64,000 bases of DNA from Eukaryota sp. TZLM1-RC (GCA_040285825.1 JAUPSS010000002.1:2790001-2854000); one strand, 5' to 3'. Shown: positions 1 through 10,779, counted from the stretch's first letter. The notes: generated by a model not told the origin, from the letters alone. A program made the numbers and translations.

Positions 1-2
1 CA

Positions 3-1580
3 CTTCCTAAATTAAACAACATTATTTTTGTTAGTCGTTCTGTCTACACATTCGTGGTAATTGATAATAGCTTAAATTTCTATTTTGGACTTATTAGGCA
101 CAATTTAACTAAAATTAATGTTATTGAACACCTAACTCCAAAAGAACTATCAGATTCTTGTCTTTTTCTTGACGATTTCCTGCTTTTCATTATTGATATT
201 AATGGTTGTCTTTGGCGATGTAAATTTGCTGATTCATCAGATGTTAAACCCACCAAAGTTCAAGGTTTAACTAATATTGTTTTTATTAGTGGTTATTACG
301 GTGTCTATGGGGCTGTCCGTGATGATGGTAAAGTTTTTGCATGGGGTGAATTGAATAGAATAAGTGAATTATATGAAAATAGTGGAGAACCAATATGTAT
401 TGAAGCTTTAACTAATGTAGAAGGTGTTTCAGTCGGTAGTCATTTCATTTTTGCCTACAACAAAACCACTGTTTGGGCTTGGGGAAGGAACGATGAAGGT
501 CAATTAGGTACAGGTGATTTGATTGATCGACCACAACCTGTCAAAGTATTTGGGTCTGAAATACTTGGCAGTTTTCATTATCAAAAACAACCTTTGGATA
601 GAATGTTTAGTGGTCTAATTAAGCTAATATGCAGACAGTATTTGAATTATCTGAATGATTCTATTAGTAATCATCTCTATGTTAAACCCAAATTTTACAG
701 CAAATGTGGTATTAGTAAGAGGGTAGCTCAATTCGCCAGAGAAGTGTTCAATGCTCATCCAATACACAACAAGATGTTTTTGAAAAACCCTCAAAATTTA
801 AATTTAAATGAAACTTGTTGTGACTTACAATTGCGATTCTTTGGTCCATATAAGGGTCCGAAAATAATAAATGCTAGAATTAAAGAACTTGATGTTTACT
901 ATTATGGTGTGGATTTCGATTCACAATTTTTTTCCCAATTTCCAAATGTGGAAGTTATTATTCTCAATGGTTCAGCAACTGAGCACAATATTTTAAATTT
1001 TCAACATTTACCTCGTCTCAAATTTTTGAAAATTGGTGATTATTATCGTTATTTTAATGCAATAATTGAACGGCTCCCTCTTTCACTAGAAACATTGGTT
1101 CTTCATAGCCACATTGATATTTCTGATATCAGTTATCTTGCTTCATTAAGAGAATGTGACGTAAAGGTGAGTTCGATTTGTGATAGAGTTTTTTTAAAAG
1201 GAGAATTGCCTTTACCTGATTCCATTGTGAAATTGAAAATTGAACTTTTAGATCCTGTCAACATTGAAATACAATTGCCTAATTTAAAGGAAATGATAAT
1301 TCAGGGTACAGTCCCTACCAATATCACTGAACAAAACTTTCCTTCTTTGAAGTTTGTTCAGATACTCAAACCTTCAAAAGAACATCTTTCACATTCTCCT
1401 CATTGTCCGATCAATTTGTTTGGTGATAATGTAATTAAATCTGTTGAATTAATCAAGAATGAATATTTACTTGAATTATCTTGTTTTCCATGGTGGATTC
1501 AATATTCCACTGATAAGTACTTGATTGAATTTTACAGAATTTTTCGCTCCTCTTTAAGTCAGCATGAGAACCATCAATAA
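3..1580 (+). CDS. RCC1-repeat / leucine-rich-repeat protein, 5' end outside window
   Basis: The frame is open from base 3, so the gene begins before the window. The N-terminal third carries RCC1 (beta-propeller) repeats: AWGELNR near residue 100 and the classic blade motif VWAWGRNDEGQLGTGD near 140-155, counted from the GTG at 54. After about residue 180 the sequence changes to irregular leucine-rich repeats (LPRLKFLKIG, LPLSLETLVL, LPNLKEMIIQG) up to the TAA stop. RCC1 propellers usually serve as protein- or chromatin-binding scaffolds and LRRs also bind proteins. There is no catalytic motif, so a scaffold or sensor role is the most I would infer. The identity of any missing upstream domain is unknown. 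Confidence 0.8.
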   Translation, partial: LPKLNNIIFVSRSVYTFVVIDNSLNFYFGLIRHNLTKINVIEHLTPKELSDSCLFLDDFLLFIIDINGCLWRCKFADSSDVKPTKVQGLTNIVFISGYYGVYGAVRDDGKVFAWGELNRISELYENSGEPICIEALTNVEGVSVGSHFIFAYNKTTVWAWGRNDEGQLGTGDLIDRPQPVKVFGSEILGSFHYQKQPLDRMFSGLIKLICRQYLNYLNDSISNHLYVKPKFYSKCGISKRVAQFAREVFNAHPIHNKMFLKNPQNLNLNETCCDLQLRFFGPYKGPKIINARIKELDVYYYGVDFDSQFFSQFPNVEVIILNGSATEHNILNFQHLPRLKFLKIGDYYRYFNAIIERLPLSLETLVLHSHIDISDISYLASLRECDVKVSSICDRVFLKGELPLPDSIVKLKIELLDPVNIEIQLPNLKEMIIQGTVPTNITEQNFPSLKFVQILKPSKEHLSHSPHCPINLFGDNVIKSVELIKNEYLLELSCFPWWIQYSTDKYLIEFYRIFRSSLSQHENHQ

Positions 1581-2639
1581 CCTGTGGATAAATATTATCT
1601 TTTTAGTTTGTACAATTTTGAACAATAAAACAGATTTATGTATAACTTCTCATCTTTTTATAATTTTGCTCTTTTCATAATAAAGATGTTTATTTAGTGG
1701 TTTAGGCCGATTTTTGAAATTACTGTGCAGGATGTTGTTGACAGGTGAATGAATGAATCGTGAGTCATTGTTAACAAATACGAGTCTAATACACTTGAAC
1801 CTTGTCGACATTAAAGCTGCGTTACTGCTGCAAAAACCCTATTTTCCAAGAATTGTCCATTCTGGCAGGCCTGATTCGAGAATATAATGACTCGCTGAAC
1901 AGCTACACGTAATAATGTTGATTTCCATATTATCATCATGTTATATCATAAACAGCCAAGCTTTCCAGAAGTTCAGTTTTTTCTACTACGTGGGTCATAA
2001 CATCAGGTCGTATTCATTTAAACAAATGATTTCGTTGGCATTGAGCTTAATCATTTTTTGATATTTCAATATATCAAAATGTAAGAACTGAAGTAAATGC
2101 CATTACAGTTTTTTTATTTAAAATTTCTTTTTTATGACAGAAAAATTATTAGCATTTTTGATTTTAGTTTGGTTTTTCAAAAACAGTAATAATTTTGGAA
2201 TCATCCAAATGCTTGGACACTTCTTGCAAAATATGAACAATTTCGATACAGAAAGAAATTTGCTGTTTCAGGGCAGTCATTATCTCAGGTGTTACCATCC
2301 ACTATTCTTGTATTTCCCTATACCTTGTTGTGCATGCAAAAAATGGCTTAATTGTAGACCATGACTGGTCAAATGATGAGCAAAATTGTTGAATGAAGCC
2401 TCTCATCTGATTTTTCTAATTTTTTGACAAACACAACAGTATCAACCTGCTCAATGCTTACGAAATACGAAATGCAAATATGGTCCTTGTGTTTCTTTTG
2501 AGCAGATTATTTCCTGCTGATAATTCACTCAGAAAAAATCAATTATCCATAATGATGTCCGTGATAATTGATCACCGATAATACATTAAGATAATGATGA
2601 TTAAGATAATGTGATTATCATAATGTGATTAACGTGATT
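1581..2639. other. intergenic, nothing recognised
   Basis: AT-rich sequence after the RCC1 gene. AATAAA at about 1625 may be a polyadenylation signal. The longest open frames are short and low in complexity. I see no convincing gene. Confidence 0.5.
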
Positions 2640-3090
2640 GTATTGATGATCTATTCCACTGTGCTTATGATCTTGTTGGATTAGAACCATTGTTTGAGGA
2701 ATTCAATTTCAGTTTGAGCCAAAAACGAGGTGACATTCATTGTCTGGTATGATGGAAGTGAACAAATTATCGAATATACCACTGTATCTCCGTGGAAATG
2801 GAGTTCCAATACTGACATTGTGACATTTACAGAAGGTTGTAAAGATTTCCAAGAAATCAATATAGAAGTTCTCCTTCAACGTGTCAATGGAGCAAGGGAC
2901 AGAAAAATCAAGTTTGACCAAACTGCTGAATTTTTGGTACCATAGGAAGTCAATGTCTTCACTATTCAGATGATTTAGGAAAAGTATTCAAAACAAGTGG
3001 TCGTACATTTGATTTTCTGATTTGGAAGAACAGAATGTATTTTCGTTTTTCAAGGTTTATCCTTTTCTATATTAACTCCATCTTGAATAA
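2640..3090 (+). mobile_element. decayed non-LTR retrotransposon C-terminal remnant
   Basis: Frame-broken translation matches the endonuclease-like C-terminus of better copies in this window. A GLEPLFEE-like stretch is followed by KRGDIHCLV (the RGD position of the nuclease domain). Further on, GRTFDFLIWKNRMYF aligns with GRNFNRLFWQNRIVF of the copy at 24.9-26.5 kb. Several frameshifts; clearly dead. Confidence 0.6.
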
Positions 3091-3294
3091 TATTATAAAG
3101 TTTAATTTATGGGGTTTTAGAAAGTAAATTTATTAGTTAAGAATTCTGGAGTTTTGAAACGTGACTGGTCCCGGAATAGGTCCTTATTTTACAGCGTCCA
3201 AAAAATACACTTTCATATTATCGAAGTAATTCCTTCCAACGTCGATGAAGCTATTTATATAAATATTTAATAAACTTACACACTTCAAGATATA

Positions 3295-3490
3295 CTCATG
3301 TCTAATGGGAGGAAATTCATTGAACCAAGATTTCCTCTACAAAATTTTGATCCGCTTGCTGTCTAGCTAAAGCTTCTCTAATTCCATTGAAAAACCGAGG
3401 CAATCTATTAATTATAGCAAATTGAATTCGAGAGCGTCTTAAAAAATTATCAACTCTTTTCATTGTTTTTTCTTGATCCTATCGATGAAG
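3295..3490 (-). mobile_element. retrotransposon 3' end, family A
   Basis: On the minus strand this matches the last ~190 bp of the element at 62.6-63.3 kb, including the segment encoding LPRFFNRIREALARQQADQD and the 3' signature tcccattag. The rest of the element is absent. Confidence 0.65.
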
Positions 3491-4090
3491 CTACAATTCA
3501 ATTACAATAATTGTTTCATGCAAGGACAGCAGGATGTTTTCAAAATGTGACCTTTGCAGAGTTCGCAAAAGCAAAAACTCGAATTATTGAAATAGTTTGA
3601 CCTAAAAAGCGAACTACTTCTTCTCAAGGTGTTTAATGTACAAATTATTCCAATACATCTATTTCACAATTAAATATTGTAAATGATACATCAAAACCGA
3701 AATTGTTGTCGGATGTCCACAACAAAACCCATTCAATTCCCAAGAAATTATCTATTATTAAATTTTTTGTAAACATCAATAATCCAGCCAATAACCATGC
3801 TTTTCATCAATATCCTTGGTGTATTCGGTGTTTTGGTGTTAACCAATCAGTCACTGAATTATGGTAATACTGATACATAAATCTATTTTGATTCTTAAGA
3901 ATGAATTTTTATTGAATATTTCAGACATTATTTCCAGAAATTGTAAAACTAGTATTACTACATCTCAAATCTCATTTATCTTGTTTATCGTAGCATAATA
4001 TTTCTTAAAAATTGTATTGTTTAACAATAAAATTCCTGAACCGAAAACTGATTGAATTAATTTATGAAATGAAAGTAACTAAATTTAAAA
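3491..4090. other. intergenic, nothing recognised
   Basis: AT-rich region downstream of the importin-like gene. AATAAA on the minus strand would be needed for that gene's 3' end, but I could not single one out. No gene recognised. Confidence 0.4.
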
Positions 4091-6943
4091 CTAATAATAT
4101 GAATCGCCTTGAAACAGACCAGCTTTGGGTTTACAAGTAGCAGTAAGCCGTCTAAATACTCGAGGCCGATCACTGTGAGGGGGAAAAACTAGCATCATTT
4201 CGTCTACATTTCTACAACTAAATAATTTGTTCATTATAGCTGAAGCTTCTTCAGCACTAAATTTTACTTCAAATTGAGTTCTGATAAAATGAGCACCTGT
4301 TTGAGTTCGAAGTAAGCATTTCACAAGAGTCAAAAATTCAGACACAAACTGAGGTTCAGAGTGAACCAAAATTTCGGCGACAAATGCACTCATCAGTGTC
4401 AACTGATCTTGACTAACAACTTCGGTATGGTCCGTAACCTTGACAAAATCAACAAGGAATTTTGCTGCTTTGGAGCAAGTAGATGGTGACCTACTTAACA
4501 AACATTTGCAGCAGAAACAAACCATAAACCCTAATACCTCACATGAATAAAGAAAAATATCACAAGCAGCTAATTTTCTGAAAAAAATACACATATTCGA
4601 ACTGAGCTCTACATCAGAATCAATTGTTTCAATAGAAATTTGGTCAAAATATTGGAAAAGTGAGTCTGAATGATGGAACTTTGGAAATTTCAAATTAACA
4701 AATTTTGAGGTAAATTCATGAGCAACACCATGAATAAAATTATTAATTTTTGGTGACGTTGATCGACAAATCGAGGTATCAAAAGTGACGTGGCAATTTG
4801 ACCTAAAGTTGGAACAAGAAAGAGCTTTGATTAAACAGTAAATGGCAACAGAAGGGGATGGGGTGAACAATTTTCGAATAATGTCGACAATTCCACTACA
4901 AATTCTTGGAATTATTGGAGTAAATTTTGCTAAAAGTTGTTCTAAATAATCGGTGATTTCTAGCGCAAATTCTGGAACAGAACTTAATACCAAAATAATT
5001 GAGTTTAAAGAATTAATAGAGTTAACAAGATCATTGTAAAAGGAGGGGTCTACAGTGATTTCTTCTTTTTCCAAATCAATAACTTCTTCCTCGTTAACGC
5101 TTGTCAAGATCTCTATTGAGCTAAATTTAAGTAGAGAAGTTATTATTGAAATAATTTTGCTTAAATATTGTACAGAATCTTGGTTTTCAGGGACAAAATT
5201 GGAAACAATAGAAGAGAGAGTGACACCGAGATTTTTGATAACCAAATCCAAATATTGGATATGAAGTTCAATATTTGGTTTCGAAATTTTCGAAATTAAA
5301 GTTGCACAAACCTTCGACACTTTGAAATTTGATAAGGTAGTTAAAGAGCTCAACAAAAAATTCAGCATGTCAACACTTTGTAATAACTCTGGAGAGGAGT
5401 CAGATATGGAGAGCAATACTAATCTAGAATCTTCTGAAATATTTAAATTTTCACACCTGAAACCCAAATCAATCAAAATATTCATCAACCCATCAGTTAG
5501 AGAAGGATCCAAAACTTTTAGTTGATTAAAAAAATTGGAAAAAGTGGTAAGAAACTTTAGAGAATACACAACTAAAGTTTCTTTAAAATTATTTTCCAAA
5601 ACAAATTTACAAAATCTAAACAAATGGAGTAAAAAGTTATGGTAATTTTTGATTGGAATGTAATCAGCAACTGCATTGATTGCAATCAAACCAGCCGATG
5701 TCGACTGCCAGTCAATACTTAAAGGGTCAAAAGGAACAGGGAAAAGATTGATTAGCAAGGGCTCACAATCCCCAATATTTAAAAAATTGGACACGAACAA
5801 TGAATCAAAAGCATCAACAGCTATCGAAATAATTAATTTCGAATTTTCTGACATTTTAAAATTTTCTTCTACGCTTTTTGTGATCTGATGTATGACAAGC
5901 TTGAAAATTTCACCACTCTTGACACGCATTTCCTTGATAGTCTCCTCATCTCGACATTCTACATTGACCAACCCCAAAACGACATCACATGAAGCTTCAA
6001 AAGTAGAACAGTCGTCGTCAGTCAACAACAAGCTCAAAATATCGACAGATTTCAACAACATTCTGTTCAGATTTTGACACATATCGACTTCCTTTACTCT
6101 ACCTACAACTGTGTCGTAAAAGTCCACAACAGATCTTAGTAGAAGAGCTGCCTCAAAAGAATAATTATTTATAATTCCTGATTGAGGTAAAAAATTTAGT
6201 AATTCATTGAAAAAATTAATTAGCAAATACTGAGATGATTTCGAACGAAGTGGATGGCTACAAATTGCAGAATACAAATGCAAGCAAGTAGTGCAATAAT
6301 TGTCAATATTTAAAAATTTCATAGTAGAGCTCAACAAGGGCTCAGGTATTTTATTTAAAGAAACATAAGAAGCATTAAGCCAGGAATCTAGACATTGTAG
6401 ACTAAGTAAAACAGTATTTTCTGAATCCAACATTGAAATACAATAAGAAATAATATTATCGATCAAATTATTGAATAACTGGCATTCTTTTGCATAAATA
6501 TCGTTTGATCTTCTCAATGTATCAGCTTCTTCTATTAATAACCTAAGATACTGAAGAAAAAGATCAGGTCTGTTCTGGAGCTTGGGGTAAAGTTCCTCTA
6601 GGGGATTGGCAATATGAGTAGGGAAAAGTAGCAGAGAAAGCTTAGCAAGACAGACACATAGCTTGGTGGTGATGTACTGGGGAAAAGGTGAAGTCAGAAG
6701 GGAGAGAAGAAGGGGTAGAAAGGATGGATCGGGAGTGGTAGATGTCTTTGAGAGATGAAGATCAATCGATTGTGCAGCCCAGAAGACAACGTGAGGAGAA
6801 GAATGGGAGAGTAATTCTGGAAGGATCTGCTGCAATTGTGGATGGTCAACTATAGATAGTAGATATTGGTGGGATTCATGTTGAGTATGCCCTGAAGATT
6901 GATAGAAGTTGAGTATATGGTTGACGACATCATGTGAATTCAT
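4091..6943 (-). CDS. importin-13 / transportin-3-like karyopherin
   Basis: 950-residue all-helical HEAT-repeat protein, the usual length for the importin-beta superfamily. The N-terminus (VVNHILNFYQSS, then PHVVFWAAQSIDLHLSK, then TKLCVCLAKLSLLLFP) follows the order of transportin-3/importin-13: a first helix with 'LxxFY', a 'vxFFAAQTL' helix, then a 'qLclalAdLAl' helix. LLSLQCLDSWLNAS near residue 185 fits the 'vLxCLxSWl' helix of the same proteins. The expected role is Ran-dependent nuclear import of cargo. The ATG at 6943 gives a complete first repeat. This ATG directly abuts the ATG of the divergent Fanzor remnant, leaving no separate promoter between them. No introns seen. The family call is by eye; another importin-beta member is possible. 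Confidence 0.75.
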   Translation of the reverse strand: MNSHDVVNHILNFYQSSGHTQHESHQYLLSIVDHPQLQQILPELLSHSSPHVVFWAAQSIDLHLSKTSTTPDPSFLPLLLSLLTSPFPQYITTKLCVCLAKLSLLLFPTHIANPLEELYPKLQNRPDLFLQYLRLLIEEADTLRRSNDIYAKECQLFNNLIDNIISYCISMLDSENTVLLSLQCLDSWLNASYVSLNKIPEPLLSSTMKFLNIDNYCTTCLHLYSAICSHPLRSKSSQYLLINFFNELLNFLPQSGIINNYSFEAALLLRSVVDFYDTVVGRVKEVDMCQNLNRMLLKSVDILSLLLTDDDCSTFEASCDVVLGLVNVECRDEETIKEMRVKSGEIFKLVIHQITKSVEENFKMSENSKLIISIAVDAFDSLFVSNFLNIGDCEPLLINLFPVPFDPLSIDWQSTSAGLIAINAVADYIPIKNYHNFLLHLFRFCKFVLENNFKETLVVYSLKFLTTFSNFFNQLKVLDPSLTDGLMNILIDLGFRCENLNISEDSRLVLLSISDSSPELLQSVDMLNFLLSSLTTLSNFKVSKVCATLISKISKPNIELHIQYLDLVIKNLGVTLSSIVSNFVPENQDSVQYLSKIISIITSLLKFSSIEILTSVNEEEVIDLEKEEITVDPSFYNDLVNSINSLNSIILVLSSVPEFALEITDYLEQLLAKFTPIIPRICSGIVDIIRKLFTPSPSVAIYCLIKALSCSNFRSNCHVTFDTSICRSTSPKINNFIHGVAHEFTSKFVNLKFPKFHHSDSLFQYFDQISIETIDSDVELSSNMCIFFRKLAACDIFLYSCEVLGFMVCFCCKCLLSRSPSTCSKAAKFLVDFVKVTDHTEVVSQDQLTLMSAFVAEILVHSEPQFVSEFLTLVKCLLRTQTGAHFIRTQFEVKFSAEEASAIMNKLFSCRNVDEMMLVFPPHSDRPRVFRRLTATCKPKAGLFQGDSYY

Positions 6944-8292
6944 ATGACTGAATTGGGTGGGGTGAACTTGAGCAGCGAAATGGTTTTATGGTATACCTTT
7001 TTCAAAATGGATAGGATTAAAAACACTAAACTTTATTCAGAAAGTTCCAAGTACATCATGTCTAGTATCGAGACTGATGGAATAGCAGTAAGTTTCATCC
7101 AATCTAGAATGGACTTCAAAAAGTACAAAGTAACTGCAAAAGAATTGAAAGATAAAGAAAGATATATTGATGACCCTAGTATCAATCCTTCTGAGTTTCA
7201 AGATATGACCCTTGGTGCTGCTGATCCAGGGAAATCTGATCTACTCTATTTTTCTGCCAATTTAGCTACTGGAATGACTCATTCAAAAAAACTGAGAGAT
7301 AAATATGTTCATTTCAGGTACACTCAAAATCAACGAAGATTTGAGTCAAAAAGTTCCTAAATTCAAAAGAATAAGAGACAGCATATGGAATGACACTCTT
7401 ATCACAATAAGTAACTCTACTGGTAGAGTGATTGATCTATCCAATTATGAACCATCTGAAGAGCAACAACAAAGAATGGATTTAAGCAGCAGTATAATTA
7501 TTCAAATGACAGAAAGAATAATTAGTTTATTAAGAGGTGAAGTACCTCAAAAAAATCAATATTCCCCACGAAATTGATCACTCCTTCAATTTAAGAAACA
7601 ATGATCACATGACTAAATCTTTAGTAGAATGGGAAGCAACTGTATCCCAATTCAATTACAAAAGCTGCAGGTTTGATAGATTTATGGAGTATATTGAACA
7701 AAAGAATTATGCGAATAGTATTGTTGGTGAAGTCTATCATCAAAAAATATTTAGGAAACTAAGATGGTGGGCTGAGATTAATCGCACAAGATCTGAAGCA
7801 AAAATGATTCAGAGATTCAAATCAGTAATTGGTGATCCCAGCCAAGTAGTTATCGGAATTGGAGACTGGGAACAACGAAAACGCATGAAATTCAAAGAAC
7901 CTACCAAAGGAAAAGGGTTGAGAATTCTATTTAAAAAGGCTGGTTATAAGGTCTTTTTGATTGATGAGTTTCGAACCAGTTGCTGTTGCTTCAACTGTAA
8001 GAAAGCGGAGAAAACAGTTGAAACATTCCGATGGTGCAGAAATCCTAGGCCATGGAAGAGGCATGAGATGTCTATTCGTCACGGGCTTACCATGTGTAAA
8101 TCATGCGAAAGTTTGTGGAATAGAGATCGAAATGCTTCGCTGAATATGTTGGCAGTAATGGAAGCATATATAAATGGTGAAGATAGACAGGAATACCTAC
8201 AGAGACCCAAGATTGACAAAGGTTCAAAGAAAATGGTATCAAGAAGAAAATCCTCCACCTCTCAAAAACTCAGTCCCTCTACATTGGTGTAA
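6944..8292 (+). pseudogene. Fanzor (eukaryotic TnpB homologue, RNA-guided nuclease) pseudogene, 5' truncated
   Basis: Three successive frames together spell the C-terminal two thirds of a Fanzor. Frame 1 (6944-7360) has the ETDGIAVSF strand, RuvC-I (LGAADPGKSDLLYF, catalytic D) and FRYTQNQRRFES. Frame 2 (about 7350-7550) continues with KFKRIRDSIW. Frame 3 (about 7550-8292) has VVIGIGDW, RuvC-II (VFLIDEFRTS, catalytic E), a CxxC...CxxC zinc finger (CCFNC ... CKSC) and RuvC-III (WNRDRNASLNM, catalytic D). All three catalytic acids survive. The breaks look like a 1-base slip near 7350-7362 and one in the A7 run at 7549-7555. The N-terminal REC/WED part expected upstream of the TDG strand is missing, because the sequence runs directly into the importin-like gene. 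Only 41 bp separate it from the next gene. A 25-nt GT..AG intron could explain break one, but it would remove conserved residues. Confidence 0.8.
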
Positions 8293-8333
8293 AGAGGACA
8301 CTTATTTCATTGTTATAGACATCATCTGTTTCA

Positions 8334-9818
8334 ATGACTACTGAAGAATCTGTTGTCTCCTCATCACCTCATTCTACTACAAGCCTCTCTGACCATAGGG
8401 ACGCACTACGCCAACGTCTCAAAGAACGTCTCCTTCGATGTGAACAAACAGAACAACGTCTCCGTGCCTCCATGGATCACTGCTCTTCTTCTTCACCTAA
8501 ATCTCCCCGCGATCCTTTCATTGTTTCACAAACTGTTTCTATCCCAAACAAGACACCTTCCACACCTAAGCTCACCATATCCACAGCCTCCAAACCTTCT
8601 TCTCCCAAATCTCCACGTTGTCGTTCTCCTCGTCTTACACCCACAGAAGCTGTCATTTCAGACAGTGCCAGATCAAGGGCTGCCATACATGATGAAAAGA
8701 GAAGGCGGAAACAAGCTGAATTGGAAAAGAAAAGAAAGCAGGAAGAGGCAGCAATACGAGCTGAAAAGCTTAATAGAGTAATGCTAGCGCAGAAGGAAGC
8801 TCTCAAAAGAAGTCCAAAAAGAAAAATGTGTATAAATACCCAAAATGAGGAGTCACGTGATCAGGTCAAAAGTCCACGTGACCAGGTCAAAAGTCCACGG
8901 TTTTCTGAAGAAACGCAGACACAATTAGATAAAATTGATCGGGAACGGAAAGTTGCTGTTCGGAAAGCGCAAAAAGCTAGTCCAAAAAGCCAATCAAGTT
9001 CTAATCAATCAACCCCCAGTCAACAAAAGTCTTTAAATTATGATCCTGATTACGTATCATCAGTCAGAATGACGCTGGCGGAGATTCGGGCGTCAAAGGT
9101 CCGAGGACCAAAAAAGACGATCAAAAAGTGTCCTTCGTTGACCAGTAACAATTTCCTGGAGAATATTGTAGAGAAAGTGTCGGATAACGAACCTGTTACT
9201 CAGTCAGAATACCATTCATCAGTCAATCCATCACGTCGACAGTCAGAAACTGAACTGGAATCAGAACCTGCTGTCGAATCAAAGGTTGAATCTTCAGTTA
9301 TTCAATCAACGAATCAATCAAATAGTCAATCAGAGTCAGTTTCCTCACCTAAGCCTAGTGCAGAACCCAAACCACGTCCAATAGAGGCTGAATTGGGATC
9401 AGATACAGAAAGTCATAATAATAGCCAAATTTTGGGCTTGTCAGACTGTCAAACAGACACTGATACAATCAACATCCCAAATGACCCATTAGATCAAGCT
9501 CATTTACTTTCTGTTATTTCAAATGGTGCTGAATTGCTCAAATATTCGAAAGAGGGTAGACCTCAACGTCAATTCTGCGTCATCGTCCCTGAAGAAGTGA
9601 CCATTTATTACGGGAAATCTGTTAACCAGAAAACTTTAAAAACTGGTACAATTACCTCCCTAACAATTGGTAATCCATTTGGAATCTTTATTCCCCTTTG
9701 TTTTACTTTGAAATTACTTGGAGGTGATTTAATGGTGCTTGCAACTGAAGATGAACAAGTTTTTGATAGCTGGACAAGGGGTATAAAGTTGGTATTGGAT
9801 CATGTGGCTTCTTTTTAA
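8334..9818 (+). CDS. PH-domain protein with long disordered basic/serine-rich region
   Basis: 494 residues. Residues 1-130 are Ser/Pro-rich with SPKSPR motifs, suggestive of proline-directed kinase sites. Residues about 120-165 form a charged helix (KRRRKQAELEKKRKQEE). The middle is low complexity, rich in Ser, Gln and Glu. The last ~110 residues look like a pleckstrin-homology domain: GAELLKYSKEGRPQRQFCVI, then VTIYYGKS, a glycine-rich turn and a final helix FDSWTRGIKLVLDHV with the conserved Trp. This suggests phosphoinositide or protein binding at a membrane. The partner and pathway are unknown. ATG at 8334 lies 41 bp after the Fanzor remnant. No introns seen. Confidence 0.7.
   Translation: MTTEESVVSSSPHSTTSLSDHRDALRQRLKERLLRCEQTEQRLRASMDHCSSSSPKSPRDPFIVSQTVSIPNKTPSTPKLTISTASKPSSPKSPRCRSPRLTPTEAVISDSARSRAAIHDEKRRRKQAELEKKRKQEEAAIRAEKLNRVMLAQKEALKRSPKRKMCINTQNEESRDQVKSPRDQVKSPRFSEETQTQLDKIDRERKVAVRKAQKASPKSQSSSNQSTPSQQKSLNYDPDYVSSVRMTLAEIRASKVRGPKKTIKKCPSLTSNNFLENIVEKVSDNEPVTQSEYHSSVNPSRRQSETELESEPAVESKVESSVIQSTNQSNSQSESVSSPKPSAEPKPRPIEAELGSDTESHNNSQILGLSDCQTDTDTINIPNDPLDQAHLLSVISNGAELLKYSKEGRPQRQFCVIVPEEVTIYYGKSVNQKTLKTGTITSLTIGNPFGIFIPLCFTLKLLGGDLMVLATEDEQVFDSWTRGIKLVLDHVASF
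8854..8895 (+). repeat. 21-bp tandem duplication in the PH-protein gene
   Basis: Two copies (8854-8874, 8875-8895) of a 21-bp unit beginning cacgtga, differing at one base. They encode the repeated peptide RDQVKSP inside the disordered region. Confidence 0.9.
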
Positions 9819-9860
9819 TAATTTATCTTTTGTTTAATTATTTTGTGAATATATATTTGT

Positions 9861-9866
9861 AATAAA
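9861..9866 (+). terminator. putative polyadenylation signal of the PH-protein gene
   Basis: AATAAA 43 bp after the TAA stop, followed by a T-rich stretch. Confidence 0.5.
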
Positions 9867-10159
9867 GTAGTTTTTTTTCATTTTAGGTCCATCATTACTG
9901 AGCATGAATAATAAAATAATGAATACATTATAGAGTTTTAAATTGTTGTATTGAAATATAATTGAAGCAAATTTATTCGTGAATGGTGTCAACTTTATCT
10001 TAGAAAATGTTTTTGAAAACCAAGAGATTTGAATGTGGTAAAAGTTAATTCGTAAATTAGTTCAATATCAGTTGTGGAAATGCAGCAGAAAACAATTGTA
10101 ACAAGTAATAAACAAATATTTCAATCGACAATTCTACAAATTTTTGATTAAAATTCAAC
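9867..10159. other. intergenic, nothing recognised
   Basis: AT-rich, no open frame of note. Confidence 0.4.
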
Positions 10160-10405
10160 AGCTTTTGATAAAAACCGAGGTGAATAATGATAGAATTTTA
10201 CATATTTTTCAAAAAAGTTTTACTGAATAGGTCTGGTAAAACAATGAATTCCACTTTCTGGTTAAATAGAAATGTTTTTTGCGTTTTCAAGTCTATTCCA
10301 ACAATGATTTCTAAGGCTCTTTTAGCTATTGGTGTAGAATATGAACGAAATGCTGTGAGTAGGTTTAATAATAGTGACGCTTGTTTGGAGAATATTGAAT
10401 ACTAG
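10160..10405 (+). mobile_element. retrotransposon 3' end, family C, internally deleted
   Basis: A short NRGE-like start is followed directly by the C-terminal segment FWLNRNVFCVFKSIP ... LAIGVEYER ... ACLENIEY. This parallels the better copy at 35.7-36.3 kb (FWHNRIVFSILKAIP ... ACIEDIEF). The core of the nuclease domain is missing. Confidence 0.65.
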
Positions 10406-10599
10406 ATAGAATCTTTATTTCAATAAGAATAGAGTACTTTAAAACAAACTTTACATATTCACCACATTTCTAAGCGAAGAGGATCGAAGTACTTAGTGGG
10501 AAAAAATGATCTTTAATACTCACGAGCTACAATACTGTATACAACTGAATTACTTCTTGTTAAAATGCAACAACTAACAAAATAAAACCATAACTAATG

Positions 10600-10735
10600 G
10601 GAAAAAATCATTAAACCAAGATTTCCTCTACAAAATCTTGATCTAATTGTTTTCTCGCAATAACTTCTCTTATTCAGTAAAAACCGTTGTAATGATCAGT
10701 TGAAACGGATTGAATTCGAGAGCACCATGAAAAGG
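10600..10735 (-). mobile_element. retrotransposon 3' end, family A
   Basis: Minus strand matches the terminal ~130 bp of the family A element at 62.6 kb, including the segment encoding EEILV and the distal 'cccattag' signature. Frame broken. Confidence 0.55.
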
Positions 10736-10779
10736 TAACAAGTCTCTGGATAGTTCTTGACCTTTTCTAAATAAATACA

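Noticed and set aside
5055-6077. Plus-strand open frames across the importin-like gene
   Set aside because: Antisense shadows of a 950-codon gene; no recognisable content.
7344-7370. 25-nt GT..AG intron as explanation of the first frame break in the 6.9 kb Fanzor
   Set aside because: It would delete the conserved basic stretch after FRYTQNQRRFES; a one-base slip keeps the family pattern. Not fully excluded without cDNA.
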